In this document: piece after piece, positions 53,821 to 62,199 of the stretch
Layout of the letters: each line of letters opens with the position of its first letter
How positions within the stretch are numbered: position 1 is the first letter of the stretch
NCBI RefSeq assembly: GCF_900155685.1
Contig: NZ_LT732548.1
Coordinates: 829,421-893,420 of the forward strand
Direction of reading: 5' to 3'
Origin: Paenibacillus bouchesdurhonensis
Lineage (GTDB): Bacteria > Bacillota > Bacilli > Paenibacillales > Paenibacillaceae
Length of the DNA stretch: 64,000 bases
Program-made: the position numbers and the translations under genes
The notes under the pieces: generated by a model
What the model saw: the letters and a program-made list of their open reading frames with translations, nothing else
Database searches by the model: none
What the model was told of the DNA's origin: nothing

Positions 53821-54588
53821 TTGCGTAATTTACTAATGACGGTCTGTTATGACGGAAGTAGTTATTATGGCTTTCAGACGCAGCCTGGCGGCAACACGAT
53901 TCAAGATTGCTTGGAGGCGGCTATACGGAATCTAACGGGCGAGGTAGTCAAAATCCATGGGTCAGGCCGTACGGATGCAGGTGTTCATGCTCGGGCACAG
54001 CCGTTTCACTTTATTACCTCATCGCAAATTCCGGTGGAGCGCTGGTGTCTTGCGTTAAACGCACGCTTGCCTTCAGATATTCGTGTAATGGGTGCTGAAG
54101 AGGTCGATCTTGACTTTCACGCGAGACGCTCGGCCAAACGGAAGACATACCGTTATACGATTAATGCTAATCGGGTTCCTGACGTATTCCAAAGAAACTA
54201 TCAACTTCACCATCCGGGAAAATTGGACATTTCAGCAATGCAGCAAGGCTTGAGTTATCTCATAGGAACACATGATTATACCTCGTTCGCTTCTCGCCAT
54301 TCGACAAAAGCAAGTCATATAAGGACGATCGATGAAGCTAGAATCGAGGTGGATACCTCCTTGGCGAAGCCGGCTTCCCGAGATCAAGGAGTAGTGCATT
54401 TGTATATTAGCGGCAATGGCTTCCTCCAGCATATGGTTAGAATTATTGTAGGAACGCTGCTGGAAGTAGGCCAGGCTAAACGCCCTCCAGAGCAGATGAA
54501 GCAAATCCTTGAAGCGATGGATCGCAAGGCGGCTGGCCCAACGGCAGAGAGTAAGGGGCTTATGCTGTGGAGCGTGGAATATGAGTAA
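53821..54588 (+). CDS. truA: tRNA pseudouridine synthase A
   Basis: 255 aa from the TTG at 53821, eight bases after AAGGTGG; TTG at 53818 and GTG at 53809 are alternatives. Catalytic Asp in GSGRTDAGVHA. MTVCYDGSSYYGFQ start and FLQHMVRIIVGTL end are typical. Modifies U38-U40 of tRNA anticodon arms. Confidence 0.95.
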   Translation: MRNLLMTVCYDGSSYYGFQTQPGGNTIQDCLEAAIRNLTGEVVKIHGSGRTDAGVHARAQPFHFITSSQIPVERWCLALNARLPSDIRVMGAEEVDLDFHARRSAKRKTYRYTINANRVPDVFQRNYQLHHPGKLDISAMQQGLSYLIGTHDYTSFASRHSTKASHIRTIDEARIEVDTSLAKPASRDQGVVHLYISGNGFLQHMVRIIVGTLLEVGQAKRPPEQMKQILEAMDRKAAGPTAESKGLMLWSVEYE

Positions 54589-54689
54589 ATGTACAAGGCC
54601 ATTGTGATATTTTTGGTGGATAGTTTATGAAACGATCTTGTCAATGAAACGTATCATACTCAACAAATTTCTAGGAGGGCTGCATTATT

Positions 54690-55103
54690 ATGAAATGTCC
54701 TGTATGTAATGATGTTCGTATGAGAGAAGTTGAGAAGGATGGCGTGTTAATTGATGTTTGTCCAGACTGCAAAGGTGTATGGCTGGATCGAGGAGAACTA
54801 GAGAAGCTGCTTGGCGAGATTCGTGAACTGCGGCCGGCGTTTGATGAATGGTACGAGAGCCGGGAAGGCGGACAAGTCAATCAACGGAGCGAGCATCAGT
54901 ATCGCCAGCCATCGCCTGACCCCAATTATAATCATGGATATGGGGCGCCCCCTTCGCAGCAGAGTTATAACCCGGGATATGGCAACCAATCTCCGCAGCA
55001 AGGCTACGATTCCCGCTATCATGAAAGCAAATATAATAAGAAGCAGTATAAATATAAAAAGAAGAAGTCCGTTCTGGACGTGCTGGGAGACTTATTCGAC
55101 TAA
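54690..55103 (+). CDS. Zinc-ribbon (TFIIB-type) protein with Tyr/Gln/Pro-rich tail
   Basis: 137 aa. N-terminal zinc ribbon: C3/C6 (CPVC) and C24/C27 (CPDC) followed by KGVWLDRGELEKLL, the zf-TFIIB pattern seen in many small bacterial proteins. Residues about 60-117 are low-complexity, rich in Tyr, Gln, Asn, Pro, Gly and Ser (NYNHGYGAPP, SYNPGYGNQ). A Lys/Tyr cluster follows, and the protein ends SVLDVLGDLFD. Own strong ribosome binding site (AGGAGGG). The zinc ribbon suggests nucleic-acid or protein binding; function unknown. Confidence 0.8.
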   Translation: MKCPVCNDVRMREVEKDGVLIDVCPDCKGVWLDRGELEKLLGEIRELRPAFDEWYESREGGQVNQRSEHQYRQPSPDPNYNHGYGAPPSQQSYNPGYGNQSPQQGYDSRYHESKYNKKQYKYKKKKSVLDVLGDLFD

Positions 55104-55353
55104 AGTCCACATATATTGAACTTACTCGTTAAAAAAGACTTGCGTAATAAATTTGCATCCTGTAAAATATAAGTTGTGTTTTCTTATGGCTATCCCACAG
55201 CCCCCAATAAGAAGACAATACAACCATGATAAATTTAATGCTATTAAGCATACGAACGAAGATAAATTTACCAGCGCCGTTCTGCGCCCAAAGAGCATGA
55301 ACTACTCTGGTATCTATGAACCATTTCGGACGAGAATGAAGGAGGATCTTTAC
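55104..55353 (+). promoter_or_regulatory. Promoter and long leader of rplM-rpsI
   Basis: TTGCGT (55140-55145), 17-base spacer, TAAAAT (55163-55168) form the promoter. The ~180-base leader is A-rich with short complementary segments such as AAGTTGTGTTTTCTTAT with ATAAGAAGACAATACAA (about 55171-55225). L13 leaders are known in this position in Firmicutes. I consider this a candidate but cannot match the consensus by eye. Confidence 0.55.
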
Positions 55354-55791
55354 ATGCGTACCACCTATATGGCTAAGCCAAGTGAAGTTGAACGCAAATG
55401 GCATATCATCGATGCCGAAGGCAAAACGTTGGGCCGTTTGGCAAGCGAAGCTGCTGCACTCATTCGCGGCAAACACAAACCAGAATTTACACCTCATGTT
55501 GACGGCGGAGACTTCGTCATCGTAATCAATGCAGAGAAAATCACTCTAACAGGAAACAAAATGGAGAACAAGAAGTACTATCGTCACTCCCAGCACACAG
55601 GTGGTCTTAAAGTGACGGTTGCTCAAGACCTTCTGAAAACAAGACCTGAGCGCATGATCGAATCTGCCGTTCACGGCATGCTTCCAAAAACTCGCCAAGG
55701 TGAGAAAATGAAGCTGAGATTGAAAGCATATGCGGGTACTGAGCATCCACATGCAGCACAAAAACCTGAAGTTTACGAACTTCGCGGATAA
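55354..55791 (+). CDS. rplM: 50S ribosomal protein L13
   Basis: 145 aa from the ATG at 55354 (AAGGAGGAT upstream). An open frame from 55153 runs through the leader and is rejected. [20 protein letters not shown] start. Early 50S assembly protein. Confidence 0.97.
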   Translation: MRTTYMAKPSEVERKWHIIDAEGKTLGRLASEAAALIRGKHKPEFTPHVDGGDFVIVINAEKITLTGNKMENKKYYRHSQHTGGLKVTVAQDLLKTRPERMIESAVHGMLPKTRQGEKMKLRLKAYAGTEHPHAAQKPEVYELRG

Positions 55792-55811
55792 TTAAAAGGG
55801 AGGACAGTTTC

Positions 55812-56204
55812 ATGGCAAAAGTACAATACTATGGGACAGGTCGTCGTAAACATTCGGTAGCTCGTGTTCGCCTTGTACCGGGTGAAGGACGCATTGTCAT
55901 CAATAAACGTGATATCAATGACTACTTCGGTTTGGAAACTCTCAAACTGATCGTTAAACAACCACTTAATTTGACTGAAACAACTTCAAGCTACGACGTG
56001 ATCGTTATTGCTCACGGCGGAGGTATTTCTGGTCAAGCCGGAGCAATCCGCCACGGTATTTCCCGCGCTCTGCTCAAAGCAGATCCGGAATTCCGTCCTG
56101 CGCTTAAGAAAGCAGGCTTCTTGACTCGTGACCCACGCATGAAAGAGCGTAAGAAATACGGTCTTAAAGCGGCTCGTCGTGCACCACAATTCTCGAAACG
56201 TTAA
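55812..56204 (+). CDS. rpsI: 30S ribosomal protein S9
   Basis: 130 aa; [16 protein letters not shown] start. The C-terminal APQFSKR tail touches P-site tRNA. Followed by a perfect terminator. Confidence 0.97.
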   Translation: MAKVQYYGTGRRKHSVARVRLVPGEGRIVINKRDINDYFGLETLKLIVKQPLNLTETTSSYDVIVIAHGGGISGQAGAIRHGISRALLKADPEFRPALKKAGFLTRDPRMKERKKYGLKAARRAPQFSKR

Positions 56205-56214
56205 TATCAACGTT

Positions 56215-56253
56215 TACAGCCTGTTCCAGTTATTCTGGAACAGGCTGTTTTTT
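56215..56253 (+). terminator. Intrinsic terminator after rpsI
   Basis: Perfect 14-bp stem ACAGCCTGTTCCAG (56216-56229) with CTGGAACAGGCTGT (56235-56248), loop TTATT, then TTTTTT. Confidence 0.92.
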
Positions 56254-56349
56254 ATGCTAATAAATGACCTAGTGAGTGTAAGTGCATGTTTAAGTTGATA
56301 TTTTGACTAAACTGATATGATGTATTAGATCTATTCGATAAGTAAACTC

Positions 56350-56382
56350 AGCTCTTGCTTGTAAGCAGGAGCTTTTTTCTTT
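56350..56382 (+). terminator. Second terminator-like hairpin upstream of cysH
   Basis: AGCTCTTGCTT (56350-56360) pairs with AAGCAGGAGCT (56363-56373, one wobble), loop GT, then TTTTTTCTTTT. No gene ends here. It is either a backup terminator for rpsI or ends a short leader RNA starting near 56300 (TTGACT at 56302). Confidence 0.75.
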
Positions 56383-56390
56383 TGTTCATA

Positions 56391-56418
56391 TTGACATATT
56401 GTTAAAAAGTTCTATACT
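56391..56418 (+). promoter_or_regulatory. Promoter of cysH-sat
   Basis: Perfect TTGACA (56391-56396), 16-base spacer, TATACT (56413-56418), about 75 bases before cysH. An A+T-rich palindromic stretch (AAATTATAATT) follows the -10 and could be an operator, but I cannot assign it to CymR or another regulator. No S-box core is present. Confidence 0.75.
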
Positions 56419-56494
56419 TTAAATTATAATTCAAATCTGTTTAGTAGGATTATTTCCTTGTTTATGTAAGTTTAACGCGAGGGGGACAAAATTG

Positions 56495-57187
56495 ATGAAT
56501 TTATTGGAAAAAGAACAGTTGATTCAGACGAAAGCGGAAGAGTTCGAGAATGCATCGGCTGAAGAGGTAATAGCTTGGGCGATACAGACGTTTCCGAATA
56601 TCACGTTTGCCTGCAGCTTCGGAGCAGAGGATGTTGTTCTGGTCGACATGGTGCAAAAAATCAGTCCATCGACGGACATATTCTATTTGGATACGGACTT
56701 TCACTTTAAAGAAACCTACGAAACGCGCGATAAGATGGTTTCCAAGTACAATCTTGAATTTGTTCGTGTATCTCCGCTAATTACGCCGGAGGAGCAGGCG
56801 GCTCAGCATGGGGAGGAACTATGGAAAAGCGATCCGAATGCCTGCTGCAACATCCGTAAGGTAGAGCCGTTAACCCGAGTATTGTCCGGATACGATGCCT
56901 GGATCACGGGGATACGCCGCGATCAGGCACCTACTCGTGCCAATGCGAAAAAAGTAGAGTACGATACGAAATTCGGTCTGGTTAAATTTAATCCGCTAGC
57001 GAGCTGGACATCCGAGGATGTATGGGACTACATCCGGGCTAACAATGTGCTGTATAACCCGCTGCATGATCAGAATTATCCGAGTATCGGTTGCGAGTAC
57101 TGCACAAGACCCGTTATGCCGGGAGAAGATCCGCGGGCAGGACGATGGTCAGGATCAGAAAAGACAGAATGCGGACTTCATAAATAA
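56495..57187 (+). CDS. cysH: Adenylylsulfate (APS) reductase of the CysH family
   Basis: 230 aa from the ATG at 56495. The PP-loop-like fold starts at TFACSFGAEDVVLVDMV. Cysteines C117-C118 (ACCNIRKVEPL) and C200/C203 (CEYC) are the [4Fe-4S] ligands found in APS-type reductases. C226 in ECGLH is the catalytic cysteine. The Fe-S signature suggests APS rather than PAPS as substrate, consistent with sat next door and no APS kinase gene here. Produces sulfite. Confidence 0.93.
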   Translation: MNLLEKEQLIQTKAEEFENASAEEVIAWAIQTFPNITFACSFGAEDVVLVDMVQKISPSTDIFYLDTDFHFKETYETRDKMVSKYNLEFVRVSPLITPEEQAAQHGEELWKSDPNACCNIRKVEPLTRVLSGYDAWITGIRRDQAPTRANAKKVEYDTKFGLVKFNPLASWTSEDVWDYIRANNVLYNPLHDQNYPSIGCEYCTRPVMPGEDPRAGRWSGSEKTECGLHK

Positions 57188-57227
57188 TAGGGCACGGTAC
57201 ACATATTAGGTACAGGGAGCGATGGAA

Positions 57228-58397
57228 ATGACAGCAATTTTGCCGCACGGTGGCAAACTGGTAAACCGGATTGTCTCAGGTGAGGAAAGAGAGAGGCTGC
57301 TCGCATCTGCGAAGGAGCTTCCAACGATTTTGATTAACGCATGGACGATTTCCGATTTAGATCTGATCGGTGTCGGCGCATTTTCTCCGCTGGAAGGATT
57401 CTTGAACAAAGAAGATTATGAATCCGTGGTTCATAAGATGAGACTGGCGGACGGCACGGTATGGAGCATTCCGATTACCTTATCGGTAAGCGAAGAGCAG
57501 GCTAAGCAATTAGAAATCTCCAAGCGAGTAGCCTTAGTAGGTGAAAAGGATAGTGTTGTATACGGACTTCTGAATGTACAGAGTGTATACAAGGTGGATC
57601 AAGCCGAAGAAGCCAGGAATGTATTTAAGACGGAAGATATGGAGCATCCAGGTGTAGCTAAGCTATTTGAACGCTCGCCTTATTACGTAGGCGGTTCGGT
57701 ACAGGTGCTGAATCGACCGCAACCGGAACGTTTTGGCGAGTTTTACTTCGATCCGGCGGACACGCGGCGTTTATTTGCCGAGAAGGGCTGGAGAACCGTA
57801 GTTGGATTCCAGACACGTAACCCGGTGCATCGCGCGCATGAATATATCCAGAAGAGCGCGATGGAAATCGTGGATGCGCTGTTCTTGAATCCGTTAGTCG
57901 GAGAAACGAAGTCGGATGACGTTCCAGCAGATGTACGGATGAAGAGCTATCTCACATTGCTGGAGAATTATTACCCTGCTGACCGTACCTTCCTTGGGGT
58001 ATTCCCGGCTGCTATGCGTTATGCGGGGCCGCGAGAAGCGATATTCCATGCGATGGTTCGCAAAAACTACGGCTGCACTCATTTTATTGTTGGTCGCGAT
58101 CATGCGGGTGTTGGTGATTATTACGGAACTTATGAAGCGCAAGAAATTTTCTTGAATTTCACGCCGGAAGAGCTAGGGATCTCCCCATTATTCTTCGAGC
58201 ACAGCTTCTTCTGTACGACATGCGGCAATATGGCTTCCAGTAAAACCTGCCCGCATCCGAAGGAATCTCATTTGACTTTGTCCGGAACGAAGGTAAGAGC
58301 ATTGTTGCGCGACGGCGTATGCCCGCCGCCAGAGTTTACTAGACCGGAGGTAGCTAAAGTATTGATCGAGGGCATGAGTCATCAGGTCATCATTTAA
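57228..58397 (+). CDS. sat: Sulfate adenylyltransferase (ATP sulfurylase)
   Basis: 389 aa from the ATG at 57228, eight bases after AGGGAG; an ATG two codons earlier is too close to that site. Active-site motifs [12 protein letters not shown] and [15 protein letters not shown] late Cys cluster ([16 protein letters not shown]) resembles the zinc-binding form. No APS-kinase domain. Makes APS from sulfate and ATP; pairs with cysH. Confidence 0.96.
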   Translation: MTAILPHGGKLVNRIVSGEERERLLASAKELPTILINAWTISDLDLIGVGAFSPLEGFLNKEDYESVVHKMRLADGTVWSIPITLSVSEEQAKQLEISKRVALVGEKDSVVYGLLNVQSVYKVDQAEEARNVFKTEDMEHPGVAKLFERSPYYVGGSVQVLNRPQPERFGEFYFDPADTRRLFAEKGWRTVVGFQTRNPVHRAHEYIQKSAMEIVDALFLNPLVGETKSDDVPADVRMKSYLTLLENYYPADRTFLGVFPAAMRYAGPREAIFHAMVRKNYGCTHFIVGRDHAGVGDYYGTYEAQEIFLNFTPEELGISPLFFEHSFFCTTCGNMASSKTCPHPKESHLTLSGTKVRALLRDGVCPPPEFTRPEVAKVLIEGMSHQVII

Positions 58398-58416
58398 TGC
58401 CATAATTTGATATGAG

Positions 58417-58446
58417 GTATATTTGTCCACCTCGTCCCATATAGAT
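58417..58446 (+). promoter_or_regulatory. Candidate sigma-E-type promoter of cwlD
   Basis: GTATATT (58417-58423), 14-base spacer, CATATAGA (58438-58445). The -35 fits the sigma-E consensus GHATATT and the spacing is right; the -10 matches CATACAnT at most positions. cwlD is a sporulation gene in B. subtilis, expressed by sigma-E and sigma-G. Assigned by motif only. Confidence 0.5.
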
Positions 58447-58482
58447 GATTAGAATCATTATGGGTGCGGAGGTGGCTTTTTT
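58427..58482 (+). terminator. Terminator after sat, overlapping the cwlD ribosome binding site
   Basis: CCACCTC (58427-58433) pairs with GAGGTGG (58469-58475). Inner CCATA (58437-58441) pairs with TATGG (58459-58463), plus a small inner ATGATT/AATCAT pairing. Then C and TTTTTT (58477-58482). The next base begins the cwlD ATG, so the 3' arm GGAGGTGG is also the cwlD Shine-Dalgarno and the T-run is its spacer. Confidence 0.8.
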
Positions 58483-59253
58483 ATGGGCTCACGAGATAAA
58501 GTGACGCTATGGATTTCCATAGGTCATATCAAAAAGCTGATGCTCGGCCTCGCTTTGCTGGGCATGCTCTGGGGGATCGCGTTCTATGAAGTTCCAGCAA
58601 GGAATGCTTGGAATTATTGGAGCCTGCCCTTGGCAGGAGTGACCGTAGCCCTGGATGCGGGCCATGGTGGACCGGATGGCGGAGCGGTAAGTCGGCAGGG
58701 CCTTATTGAGAAGGATATTAATTTGGCTGTGGCTCTCTATTTACGGGATTATTTGCAGCAAGCTGGTGCTATTGTTGTCATGACTAGAGAAGATGATCGG
58801 GACTTGGCTGATGAAGGAACGAAAGGCTATAGCAAACGAAAAACCGAGGACTTGAAGCGGCGAGTTCGTTTTATAGAAGAGAAGCAAGCGAAGCTGTTAG
58901 TCAGCATTCATATGAACAGCGTGCCGTCCAGCCGATGGAGCGGAGCGCAAACCTTCTTTACTTCGGCGAATGAGAACAGCTATGATTTAGCCTATCTCAT
59001 TCAGGAGGAGCTCATACGGAACTTGGAGAATAGCGATCGCGTTGCAAAGCAGAACGACAAGACAGTCTATATGCTGGAGGCCGTAAAAGTTCCTGCAGCA
59101 CTTGTCGAGGTCGGCTTTTTGTCCCATCCAGGGGAAGCGGCAATGCTCGGTAATGAGCAGTACCAGCGTAAAGTAGCCGCATCGATCTATCAGGGAATTC
59201 TAAGATATAGCTCTGGCGAGAAGGGAAAAAGGGCAAATGAGAGCGGAGAGTGA
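58483..59253 (+). CDS. cwlD: N-acetylmuramoyl-L-alanine amidase CwlD
   Basis: 256 aa. One N-terminal membrane segment (about 13-35) then an Amidase_3 domain with zinc ligands in LDAGHGGPDGGAV, a Glu in GLIEKDINL, SIHMNSVPS, and the late catalytic Glu in ALVEVGFLSHPGE. It starts muramic-delta-lactam formation in the spore cortex, needed for germination. Position before salA-gerD matches the B. subtilis order. Confidence 0.94.
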   Translation: MGSRDKVTLWISIGHIKKLMLGLALLGMLWGIAFYEVPARNAWNYWSLPLAGVTVALDAGHGGPDGGAVSRQGLIEKDINLAVALYLRDYLQQAGAIVVMTREDDRDLADEGTKGYSKRKTEDLKRRVRFIEEKQAKLLVSIHMNSVPSSRWSGAQTFFTSANENSYDLAYLIQEELIRNLENSDRVAKQNDKTVYMLEAVKVPAALVEVGFLSHPGEAAMLGNEQYQRKVAASIYQGILRYSSGEKGKRANESGE

Positions 59254-59312
59254 TATAATATACATAATTTAAATTAAGCAACACGATATGATACGAAGTC
59301 GAGGTGTTGTCA

Positions 59313-60443
59313 TTGTTATCCAAGGAGCATATTCAAGCGGCCTTGCGCCCTATTGCCGAGCCAACATTGAAACGAAGCTTGGTGGAGCTGCAATGGATTC
59401 GCGATATGATGGTGAAAGAGGATCGTGTTTCTCTGACGGTAGTTTGCCTGGAGAAGGATGATGAAGAGACGCGTAAGCTGCTAGAGCAGGAAATTCGCGA
59501 TCGTCTAGCGGGTGCCGGGGTCAGTCATGTACATATCAGATTCCGGGAGGCGTCCGAACGGGAACGTGAGGAGGTCGCTGGCGGACAGGAAATGAAAGAA
59601 AGCAGAGGAACGGAAGAGCCTTCCGATGATGAGGTGCTGCAAAAAGGACATGCTGCAGGCCTGGGGAATCTGCCGATCCTTGATCCGAAGGCCGGTGTAA
59701 AGTTTATTGCTATCGCCAGCGGTAAGGGCGGCGTAGGTAAGTCTACCGTAACCGTGAATTTAGCGGTTGCGCTTGCACGGCTCGGACAACGTGTCGGATT
59801 AATTGATGCAGATATGTACGGCTTCAGCGTGCCTGATATGATGGGCATTGAGGAAGTGCCTAACATCGATGAGGGAGCGATAATTCCTGTAGAACGCTTT
59901 GGCGTTAAGGTCATGTCGATGGGCTTCTTTATTCGAGAGAATAATCCGGTCATTTGGCGCGGACCTATGCTGGGGAAAATGCTCCGGCAATTTTTCGTTG
60001 ACGTGGAGTGGGGAGAACTCGACTACGTGCTGCTTGATCTGCCGCCAGGAACCGGAGATATAGCGCTTGATGTGCATCAGATGATTCCGCACAGCCGCGA
60101 AATCATCGTGACGACGCCGCACGCAACCGCCGCTTTCGTTGCCGCACGCGCGGGAGCGATGGCATTGAAGACCGATCATGAGATACTTGGCGTAGTTGAG
60201 AATATGGCTTACTATCAGTGCTCGGGCTGCGAACAAAAGGATTATATTTTTGGACGAGGTGGCGGGGCGCGTCTCGCGGAGACGCTGCACACGGGATTGC
60301 TCGCGCAAATTCCGGTAGGCGCACCGGACAATCATCCTGCCGAGCCTGACTTCTCGCCATGTGTTTACAAGCAAGACAGTGCAATTGGTCAAATATATGA
60401 CGAGATTGCCCAGCAAGTCATGGATAAATATGCAAAGGACTGA
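59313..60443 (+). CDS. salA: Mrp/SalA-family P-loop ATPase
   Basis: 376 aa from the TTG at 59313 (CGAGGTG upstream). An N-terminal MIP18-like region (about 1-80), a charged linker, then a deviant Walker A GKGGVGKST at 137-145 and GSGNPVIWRGPMLGK-like Mrp motifs. YQCSGCEQ carries the CxxC of the Mrp family. B. subtilis homologue SalA sits between cwlD and gerD and affects protease gene expression; Fe-S carrier activity is also known in Mrp proteins. Which applies here is open. Confidence 0.9.
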   Translation: MLSKEHIQAALRPIAEPTLKRSLVELQWIRDMMVKEDRVSLTVVCLEKDDEETRKLLEQEIRDRLAGAGVSHVHIRFREASEREREEVAGGQEMKESRGTEEPSDDEVLQKGHAAGLGNLPILDPKAGVKFIAIASGKGGVGKSTVTVNLAVALARLGQRVGLIDADMYGFSVPDMMGIEEVPNIDEGAIIPVERFGVKVMSMGFFIRENNPVIWRGPMLGKMLRQFFVDVEWGELDYVLLDLPPGTGDIALDVHQMIPHSREIIVTTPHATAAFVAARAGAMALKTDHEILGVVENMAYYQCSGCEQKDYIFGRGGGARLAETLHTGLLAQIPVGAPDNHPAEPDFSPCVYKQDSAIGQIYDEIAQQVMDKYAKD

Positions 60444-60467
60444 CCGATATAGGTCAGTCTTTTTTTG
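60437..60467. terminator. Terminator between convergent salA and gerD
   Basis: GACTGACC (60438-60445) pairs with GGTCAGTC (60452-60459), then eight Ts. The salA stop codon is inside the 5' arm. A-residues before the stem give it some terminator character on the minus strand too. Confidence 0.85.
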
Positions 60468-60515
60468 TACTTACATAGGCGCATTGATCCGAAGCTGGTG
60501 ATGAAATCTATACGG

Positions 60516-61337
60516 CTATCCACCGCTACCGCTTTCTCCGCCACCACCACCGCCGGAGCCGCCGCCTTGTCCCCCTTGGCTGCCACCACTACTTTGACCG
60601 GAAGAAGGTTCCTTCTCCAGCTTAGGCTGTAGTTGCTCTTGCACGACTGTCTTTAACAGCTCCATCACCTGCATTTTAAATAACGGGCTCTGCATCGCCT
60701 CTTGCATGACTGTCATGGACTGTTTGCGGAAGTCAGAGGTTTGGGTAAGATCCAGGAACATCTTCATGACCTCAGGCGACTTCATGATTTCACTGATTGA
60801 TTTTTGATACGTCGGATCTTTAATTAATTGCATGTGCAGCTCTTTATTCTGCGAATTGATTACTTTGGCGAAATCACCGGCGAATTTAGGATCGGTCATT
60901 ATTTTTTCAAACTCTTTTTTATATTCCGGAGAAGTGATGGTTTCCTTTACTGCCATGCGAACCTGTTCGGAGGTCTGAGTAGGCAGGATCATTTTGATCC
61001 CCATGCTGCCGCCGCCCGATCCAGAACCTTTGGAGCTACTAGAGCCTGATTCCTCAGAGCTGCCGCCCGAAGATCCAGAACTGCTGCCTTCACCACTGCC
61101 CGATTCGGAGCTGGAACCTCCGGATTGTCCCTCGCTGCTCTCGGATGGGGGGGAGCTCAGTGCTTCATAGATCGCTTTCTTTCCTTCATCGGTCTTAAGT
61201 ATGTCAATCATCATGGACTTGGTTTCTTTATATCCCCCGCCTTGGGAAGAAGAGGAGCTTTGTTCAGAACCGCAAGCCGTCAGCGGAAGTGTACAAATAC
61301 ATATAAGGCATATCCATCGATAATTCAGCCACTTCAT
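60516..61337 (-). CDS. gerD: Spore germination lipoprotein GerD
   Basis: 273 aa from the ATG at 61337 (GGAGGAAGG upstream). Signal sequence with lipobox LTAC, lipid-modified Cys22. The alpha-helical GerD core follows (KTDEGKKAIYEAL, then TSEQVRMAVKETITSPEYKKEF onwards). A Ser/Gly-rich stretch splits it at residues 61-111, and a Gly/Ser/Gln-rich tail runs from about 246. GerD clusters nutrient germinant receptors in the spore inner membrane. It is longer than the roughly 185-210 residues I expect for the family, owing to these low-complexity segments. Confidence 0.9.
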   Translation of the reverse strand: MKWLNYRWICLICICTLPLTACGSEQSSSSSQGGGYKETKSMMIDILKTDEGKKAIYEALSSPPSESSEGQSGGSSSESGSGEGSSSGSSGGSSEESGSSSSKGSGSGGGSMGIKMILPTQTSEQVRMAVKETITSPEYKKEFEKIMTDPKFAGDFAKVINSQNKELHMQLIKDPTYQKSISEIMKSPEVMKMFLDLTQTSDFRKQSMTVMQEAMQSPLFKMQVMELLKTVVQEQLQPKLEKEPSSGQSSGGSQGGQGGGSGGGGGGESGSGG

Positions 61338-61370
61338 GGTTCCTTCCTCCTTCATCATCATCGCTGTTTG

Positions 61371-61400
61371 TAGTATGCGGACGTGAAATAGGAATTATCC
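61371..61400 (-). promoter_or_regulatory. Candidate sigma-G promoter of gerD
   Basis: On the minus strand: GGATA (61400-61396), 18-base spacer, CATACTA (61377-61371). The -10 is a perfect match to the sigma-G form CATWHTA; the -35 is one base off GHATR. gerD is a forespore sigma-G gene in B. subtilis, which agrees. Confidence 0.6.
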
Positions 61401-61466
61401 CCTTGAAAAGCATGGTGTTTTACCGGAATCGTTGGTAAAATAATTCGTTAGTGGGGGTGTGAGGTC

Positions 61467-62078
61467 TTGAATTTAAAAAATTGGTTGTATTTGTTCTGGA
61501 CCACGTTGCTGGTCGGAGCAGTTGGATCGTTAGCCGTCGGTTTAATTCTGCAATGGACGGATACCGTGCAATTAAACGGCGCAGTAGATTTTTTGGTGAA
61601 CGTTGGCATTTTGCTCGGAGTAGGCATTATGGTTAGCGTATATTCCCAGATGGGCTTTTTTGCTTATTTGATGATCAACTATATGGGAACGGGCGTATTC
61701 TCTAGAAGAACCTGGCAGTATGTGCAAATCGTGCTCACTGCGCTAGCGCTGCTTGAGCTGATGTTCTTCCGGACGTTTGTCGGTGAGGGGCAGGGCGGCA
61801 ACTCGGATATCATTCTCAGCGTTATTATACTTATTGTGGCTTGTGCCGTAGCTTTTTATAAGGCCAAGCTTACCAATGGAACCGCGTGGATTCCAACCTT
61901 GTTCTTCATGATCGCCGTGACGATTGTAGAAATGATCGGTGTGCTTAAGATCGGTGTTAATGCGGCGACAGCCTGGATCGTTGCTCCTCTCTTGGCTTGC
62001 AATGCTTTCCAGATACTGATTCTGCACAAAGTGTTAAAGCCTGCTGGTTCTGCTGCGCCTGCACAGAGCCCGCAATAA
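61467..62078 (+). CDS. kbaA: KinB-signalling activator KbaA
   Basis: 203 aa from a TTG start behind GGGGGTGTGAGG. About six hydrophobic helices cover most of the protein (for example residues 8-30, 40-75, 85-105). Length, topology and position next to gerD match B. subtilis KbaA, which supports the KinB branch of the sporulation phosphorelay. The mechanism is unknown. Confidence 0.88.
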   Translation: MNLKNWLYLFWTTLLVGAVGSLAVGLILQWTDTVQLNGAVDFLVNVGILLGVGIMVSVYSQMGFFAYLMINYMGTGVFSRRTWQYVQIVLTALALLELMFFRTFVGEGQGGNSDIILSVIILIVACAVAFYKAKLTNGTAWIPTLFFMIAVTIVEMIGVLKIGVNAATAWIVAPLLACNAFQILILHKVLKPAGSAAPAQSPQ

Positions 62079-62096
62079 GGGGCGAGGAAGCAAAGG

Positions 62097-62127
62097 AAAG
62101 CTCAGTACTATGCTGGGCTTTTTGTTT
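62097..62127 (+). terminator. Terminator after kbaA
   Basis: AAAGCTCAG (62097-62105) pairs with CTGGGCTTT (62113-62121, one wobble), then TTGTTTT. Lies between the convergent kbaA and pdaB genes. Confidence 0.75.
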
Positions 62128-62199
62128 TAGGAAAAATAAAGAAAAAGACTCCCGTCAAGCGGAAGTCGATCCAAGCTTTCCATCGTCTTACTGAGTCGG

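Noticed and set aside
55153..55353. 67-residue N-terminal extension of L13
   Set aside because: The frame starts inside the promoter/leader. The ATG at 55354 has a strong ribosome binding site and gives the normal family length.
56254..56494. S-box (SAM) riboswitch before cysH
   Set aside because: An S-box is known before cysH in B. subtilis, but the conserved core is absent and the promoter leaves only about 75 leader bases.
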